A stretch of 9,496 bases of DNA, taken from JAVBUZ01 sp031554725 (GTDB lineage: Bacteria; Bacillota; Clostridia; Lachnospirales; Lachnospiraceae). The notes beneath the pieces are model-generated. The model did not search any database and was not told the origin of the DNA. It worked only from the letters and a program-made list of their open reading frames with translations. The translations under genes were made by a program, and so were the position numbers. The stretch is from positions 1 through 9,496 of the forward strand of contig JAVBUZ010000195.1 of the NCBI GenBank assembly GCA_031554725.1, in the 5' to 3' direction. This document shows positions 6,162 to 9,496 of the stretch, one piece after another. How positions within the stretch are numbered: the stretch's first letter is position 1; every line of letters starts with the position of its first letter.

Positions 6162-7832
6162 TTAGGCTCTTGCTTTTAATTTTTCCTTGTCTAAATACAT
6201 ATTTTTATCTGCAAAGTCATATAGGTCTAGGTAATTTTTTTCATTAAGGTGATCGGAAGTAAAGCTATATCCTAAGGCTATCTCAAGAGGATAATTTTTA
6301 CTAGCGTCCATAGCTGCTATGGACTGTCTAAAATCTAAAATAAGGGTTTCAATAAGAGGAGGATTAGTATCTCTAAGGATACAAGCAAACTCATCTCCAC
6401 CAATGCGGTAGCAGGTACCAAAGTTACCAAACACCGAATGAATACAATCAAAGGCAGACTTTATGGCATCATCGCCAGCCAAGTGCCCCAGACTATCATT
6501 GATTTCTTTCAAATCATTAAGGTCAAAAAGGATTAGAGCCGTATTTTTCTCTTTTTTATTCTTATAAATCTCATTTAGCTCTTCCATATATGCATTTCGG
6601 TTTTTTCCTAAGGTAACTAAATCAATATAAGCAAGACGCTGGTAATAAAGCTGTTCCTTCTTTTGAGAGGAAACTTTTTCAATCTTTGATACCGATTCAA
6701 AACAGATAATCAGAGTTACGATTAAATAGCCAATTCTCAAGTAACCAGTAACAACAAACCTAGAGGCGGTAAGATTATACTCTAAAATCTCCATTCCTGA
6801 AAAGAAAAAGAAAATAGCTAGGGTACGAAGAATTTTTAAGGTGTCCTTACTTCTAAATTTAATGGCTTCATAGAGACTTATAATAATTAAGGATATGATG
6901 CCGAAGGCTAAAGTCAGGTGATGAATCCATAGAGACTGAGAATAGGTGTAAATGTTTAAAAAATGCATTAAGGTACAGACTATAAAATCAAAGCTGAGAA
7001 TATAAAAAATAGTATGAACGACCTTTTTGCAGATAGTGCTGTGGAAATTGCATGCTTGTTCAAAGAATAATACAAAAGGAATAGGAAATAGCCAAAGTGC
7101 CATTAGGTATGTAAGGGTTACAAGTGATAAATTGCTTATAAAAAATTGCAACATTCTAGATTCGCCCAATAGCCAAAGGGAGAATAAAATAGAAAATTCG
7201 GAAAAATAGAGTAATGTATCAATCTCATAATTTCTTCTTTTGAGGGAAGCACTTAAAATGAGAAGAAAAATGCCAAAGCTAAGTAGGAAAATATCAAAAA
7301 TAAAGACGGTACCGTGTTCTTTGAAAATAGAAAGGAAATTTCCCATGCAGCTTGCGTAGGAAATCTCTCTAACAAGGCCAGCATAATTTTTATAGGGCGA
7401 ATTTAATACAATGGAAATGTTTTTTCCAGCGTAAGCGTCTGATAATTCAACTAAATTCCAAATACTTCCTAGAGCTTTTCCGGGAAAAGTAATTGGGTCG
7501 ATGCCACGTTCATATATTAATTCATCTTCAATATAGACACGAATGGATTGATGAGATGTACGTATAAGAAGCGATGCATCGTTTACGAGTGTACTAGGAA
7601 GTGTATTGTGGACAACACAATCCTCACTGGGTGCTATCGACAAAGTGATAGGAAGGTCTATTTCAACTTCAGTACCATCCATGTCAAAGGTCCATGGCGT
7701 TTCTAAAGAAACTATGCTATCGGTACTAAGTGAAAGTGGAAAGTTCATATACTTTATCGCTAATGTAGCTAACAAAATAAAGCCAATAATCATACATAAA
7801 TAGTTAACATAGATTTTTAAATTTTGTTTCAT
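6162..7832 (-). CDS. 7TM-sensor GGDEF diguanylate cyclase
   Basis: The 556-residue protein begins at ATG (7832), with AGGAT 6 nt upstream. One N-terminal helix (about 10-29) is followed by an extracellular domain (35-170), about seven membrane helices (175-380), a short linker, and a GGDEF domain (400-556). The domain keeps the substrate and metal motifs FDLNDLKEIND and GHLAGDD, the signature YRIGGDEF (GGDEF at 478-482), and the C-terminal ADKNMYLDK. It should therefore make cyclic di-GMP from two GTP at the inner membrane face. The inhibitory RxxD I-site expected at 469-472 reads GNFG, so product feedback through that site is not expected. The usual DxLTGLxNR entry motif is altered to DLVTLGKNRNAY. 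No EAL or PilZ domain is present. The input half is a clear paralogue of that in the LytS-type kinase at 3345-5129. Confidence 0.93.
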   Translation of the reverse strand: MKQNLKIYVNYLCMIIGFILLATLAIKYMNFPLSLSTDSIVSLETPWTFDMDGTEVEIDLPITLSIAPSEDCVVHNTLPSTLVNDASLLIRTSHQSIRVYIEDELIYERGIDPITFPGKALGSIWNLVELSDAYAGKNISIVLNSPYKNYAGLVREISYASCMGNFLSIFKEHGTVFIFDIFLLSFGIFLLILSASLKRRNYEIDTLLYFSEFSILFSLWLLGESRMLQFFISNLSLVTLTYLMALWLFPIPFVLFFEQACNFHSTICKKVVHTIFYILSFDFIVCTLMHFLNIYTYSQSLWIHHLTLAFGIISLIIISLYEAIKFRSKDTLKILRTLAIFFFFSGMEILEYNLTASRFVVTGYLRIGYLIVTLIICFESVSKIEKVSSQKKEQLYYQRLAYIDLVTLGKNRNAYMEELNEIYKNKKEKNTALILFDLNDLKEINDSLGHLAGDDAIKSAFDCIHSVFGNFGTCYRIGGDEFACILRDTNPPLIETLILDFRQSIAAMDASKNYPLEIALGYSFTSDHLNEKNYLDLYDFADKNMYLDKEKLKARA

Positions 7833-7878
7833 GACGATATCCTATCTGCGCTCCCCCACACGCATATAAATAGGGGAT

Positions 7879-7897
7879 GTTGAAAGTGTTTTTCAAC
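7879..7897. promoter_or_regulatory. Hairpin in the leader of the cyclase gene
   Basis: GTTGAAA (7879-7885) and TTTCAAC (7891-7897) form a perfect 7-bp stem with a 5-nt loop. It lies in the leader of about 90 nt between the probable cyclase promoter and its start codon. No U tract follows on the minus strand. It may be an operator, an RNA stability element or chance. The leader does not show a recognisable c-di-GMP riboswitch. Confidence 0.3.
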
Positions 7898-7926
7898 TTT
7901 ACACACTATGCCACATAAATTAATAA

Positions 7927-7961
7927 AAAATAATTATATCACTTGAGAAGTCAAACAACAA
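7927..7961 (-). promoter_or_regulatory. Candidate promoter of the diguanylate cyclase gene
   Basis: On the minus strand TTGTTG (7961-7956) precedes TATAAT (7938-7933) with a 17-bp spacer. A second overlapping pair, TTGACT (7954-7949) and TATTTT (7932-7927), has a 16-bp spacer. Either would give a leader of about 90-100 nt. The -35 boxes lie back to back with those of the rightward promoter. Confidence 0.5.
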
Positions 7962-7968
7962 TAAGAAG

Positions 7969-8006
7969 TTGAAGGATTTGACGAAATATAATATAATAAG
8001 CTATAA
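7969..8006 (+). promoter_or_regulatory. Two overlapping sigma-A-type promoters for the second hybrid kinase
   Basis: TTGAAG (7969-7974), a 17-bp spacer and perfect TATAAT (7992-7997) form one promoter. TTGACG (7978-7983), again with a 17-bp spacer, and CTATAA (8001-8006) form a second, shifted by 9 bp. Both would start transcription shortly before the ribosome site GAGGG (8022-8026) of the gene at 8031. Confidence 0.65.
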
Positions 8007-8030
8007 GTGCTTTTCAAAATAGAGGGTTAC

Positions 8031-9496
8031 ATGAATATGAATGATAAGACGATTCTTGAAGAACTTGAACAAGCCAAGATTATGGCTGAAAGAGCTAATA
8101 AGGCAAAAAGTAATTTTTTGTCTAATATGAGTCATGAGATTAGAACTCCGATGACGGCGGTTATGGGATTAATTGAGATTGCGTTAAAATCCAATGATAT
8201 GGATCATATAAAGAGCTGCCTGACCAAAATGCAGGCATCTTCTTTTCATATGCTCAGCTTGCTCAATGATATTTTAGATATGTCTAAGATTGAATCCGGT
8301 AACTTTGAGGTTGTGAAGGATGCTTTTAACTTGGACAAGATGTTAGCAGATCTTATGATTATTATAGGAACCAAGGCCAATGAAAAGGAACAAGAAATTT
8401 TAATCCAAGTAGATAAAGAGGTACCTAGGAAGCTGATAGGAGATTCTATGAGACTTTCTCAAGTAATCATGAATTTATTATCAAATGCCATTAAGTTTTC
8501 TGGTAATCAGAAGAAAATATATATGAGTATTTCACTTATCGAGCAGATTGAGAACGAAGTGTTTTTGAGAATTTCGGTAGCAGATGAGGGAATCGGTATT
8601 GAGGAAGAAAAATTAGATCTTATTTTTGATTTTTTTAGGCAGGCGGATAGTAGCATCACAAAGCGTTATGGTGGAACCGGTTTAGGTCTATCGATATCTA
8701 GAGCTATTGTAGAAAAAATGGGTGGAACCATTCGCGTAGAAAGCAAATTAGGTGAGGGAAGCAATTTTTACTTTACGTGTCGGCTGGATGCGATGGTAGA
8801 AAGCGATGGTGCTTGGTCTAACCCTGGAAAAATTATTGTGGTGGATGATAGTAGGCTGACACGAACCTTTGTAAAAGATATGTTGGAAGAACATGGACTA
8901 GCTAACATAACAGCAGTTTCAGGGGAGGAAGCATTAGACCTATTATATTGTCAACCCAAAGATGATCCAGTTAAGGTTGCTTTAATTGATTATAATCTTC
9001 CTGGAATCAACGGAATTGAAACGGCAGAAAGAATCTTAAAAGAGATTATGCATCCGCCAGTGGCCGTGCTTATGTCTATGAGTGAGATGCTTAGCGTTGC
9101 TGAAAAGGCAAAAAAAGCAGGGATTAGATACTTCTTGCAAAAGCCTGTACTTGAGACTGCCCTAGAAGGGGTATTATCTGAAATTACAAGCAGTGTGCAG
9201 GAACAGGAAGAGACACAAAAACAGGAAGATTTTGACTTTACCGGAAAGAATATTCTTCTAGTAGAAGATATCGAGATTAATAGAGAAATTGCTAGATTTA
9301 TTTTAGAAGAGGTTCATGCCAATATTATTGAAGCAGAAAATGGTCAAATGGCTGTGGACATGTATATGGAAAACCCTACGAAGTATGATTTGATTTTTAT
9401 GGATATACAGATGCCAGTTCTGGATGGATATTCCGCGACCAGGGCAATTAGAGCCTGTGGAATTCCAGGTGCTGAAGAAATGCCAATTGTAGCAAT
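8031..9496 (+). CDS. Sensorless hybrid histidine kinase with at least two receiver domains (3' end beyond window)
   Basis: An open frame of 488 codons runs off the right edge without a stop. The ATG at 8031 follows GAGGG (8022-8026) at 4 nt spacing; the ATG two codons later (8037) is an alternative start with slightly better spacing. A short coiled N terminus leads to the H-box SNMSHEIRTP (His35). The ATPase domain has N-box NLLSNAIKF (Asn152), G1 ADEGIGI (Asp185), F-box FDFFRQAD, and G2 GGTGLGLSIS (214-223). Receiver one (about 266-385) has VVDDS, Asp320 (LIDYNLP), a Met-Ser in place of the usual Thr/Ser segment (LMSMSE) and Lys371 (QKP). After a Glu/Gln-rich linker (390-402), receiver two (from 406) has VEDIEINR and Asp458 (FMDIQMP) and is cut before its conserved lysine. 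An HPt or further domain may follow outside the window. The kinase core is BarA/TorS-like, but no membrane or sensor region is encoded upstream. Confidence 0.93.
   Translation, partial: MNMNDKTILEELEQAKIMAERANKAKSNFLSNMSHEIRTPMTAVMGLIEIALKSNDMDHIKSCLTKMQASSFHMLSLLNDILDMSKIESGNFEVVKDAFNLDKMLADLMIIIGTKANEKEQEILIQVDKEVPRKLIGDSMRLSQVIMNLLSNAIKFSGNQKKIYMSISLIEQIENEVFLRISVADEGIGIEEEKLDLIFDFFRQADSSITKRYGGTGLGLSISRAIVEKMGGTIRVESKLGEGSNFYFTCRLDAMVESDGAWSNPGKIIVVDDSRLTRTFVKDMLEEHGLANITAVSGEEALDLLYCQPKDDPVKVALIDYNLPGINGIETAERILKEIMHPPVAVLMSMSEMLSVAEKAKKAGIRYFLQKPVLETALEGVLSEITSSVQEQEETQKQEDFDFTGKNILLVEDIEINREIARFILEEVHANIIEAENGQMAVDMYMENPTKYDLIFMDIQMPVLDGYSATRAIRACGIPGAEEMPIVA

Noticed and set aside
7027..7209. 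60-codon plus-strand ORF
   Set aside because: It is antisense to the transmembrane part of the cyclase gene; no independent support.
7606..7803. 65-codon plus-strand ORF
   Set aside because: It is antisense to the N-terminal part of the cyclase gene; no independent support.
7833..7925. c-di-GMP riboswitch in the leader of the cyclase gene
   Set aside because: The leader was read on the minus strand for the GEMM-type core and its paired elements; only a 7-bp hairpin and a GGGGGAG stretch were found, with no recognisable aptamer.

Overview
The window looks like chromosomal DNA from a low-GC anaerobic Clostridia, most likely the Lachnospiraceae/Lachnospirales. This is inferred from the A+T-rich codon use, the strong AGGAGG-type ribosome binding sites with TTG and GTG starts, a ferredoxin-type aldo/keto reductase tail, and a 7TM sensor plus GGDEF protein of the kind common in that group. 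No rRNA, tRNA, CRISPR array, transposase or phage gene was seen.

Layout. The window opens with the last 43 codons of a 4Fe-4S aldo/keto reductase (+). A large nested palindrome (149-366) follows. It separates this gene from a convergent, membrane-anchored C39-like cysteine peptidase (-, start moved to 1199). A divergent promoter region (1200-1334) then leads into a four-gene rightward operon (1335-5956). The operon encodes a single-pass extracytoplasmic protein of unknown family, a soluble hybrid histidine kinase (HK-REC), a LytS/YesM-family kinase with an extracellular beta-rich domain and about seven membrane helices, and a response regulator with a SARP-type winged-helix output. A bidirectional hairpin terminator (6128-6158) separates the operon from a convergent 7TM-GGDEF diguanylate cyclase (-, 6162-7832). 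A compact divergent promoter region (7833-8030) serves the cyclase and a second sensorless hybrid kinase (HK-REC-REC, + from 8031), which runs off the right edge.

How the genes may work together. Every complete gene except the peptidase and the unknown membrane protein is a signalling protein. The LytS-type kinase and the diguanylate cyclase share the same input module (N-terminal helix, extracellular domain with matching motifs, 7TM block). One class of extracellular or membrane signal may therefore feed both a phosphotransfer output and a c-di-GMP output. The two hybrid kinases have no sensor region of their own, so they must take input from partner proteins. This makes the unknown membrane protein at the head of the operon, and the 7TM kinase, candidate partners. 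The operon is the best candidate here for a poorly described system: two different kinases, one dedicated transcription factor and an accessory membrane protein, with a pair of direct repeats 21 bp apart upstream of its first gene. All functional links are inference from gene order and domain content.
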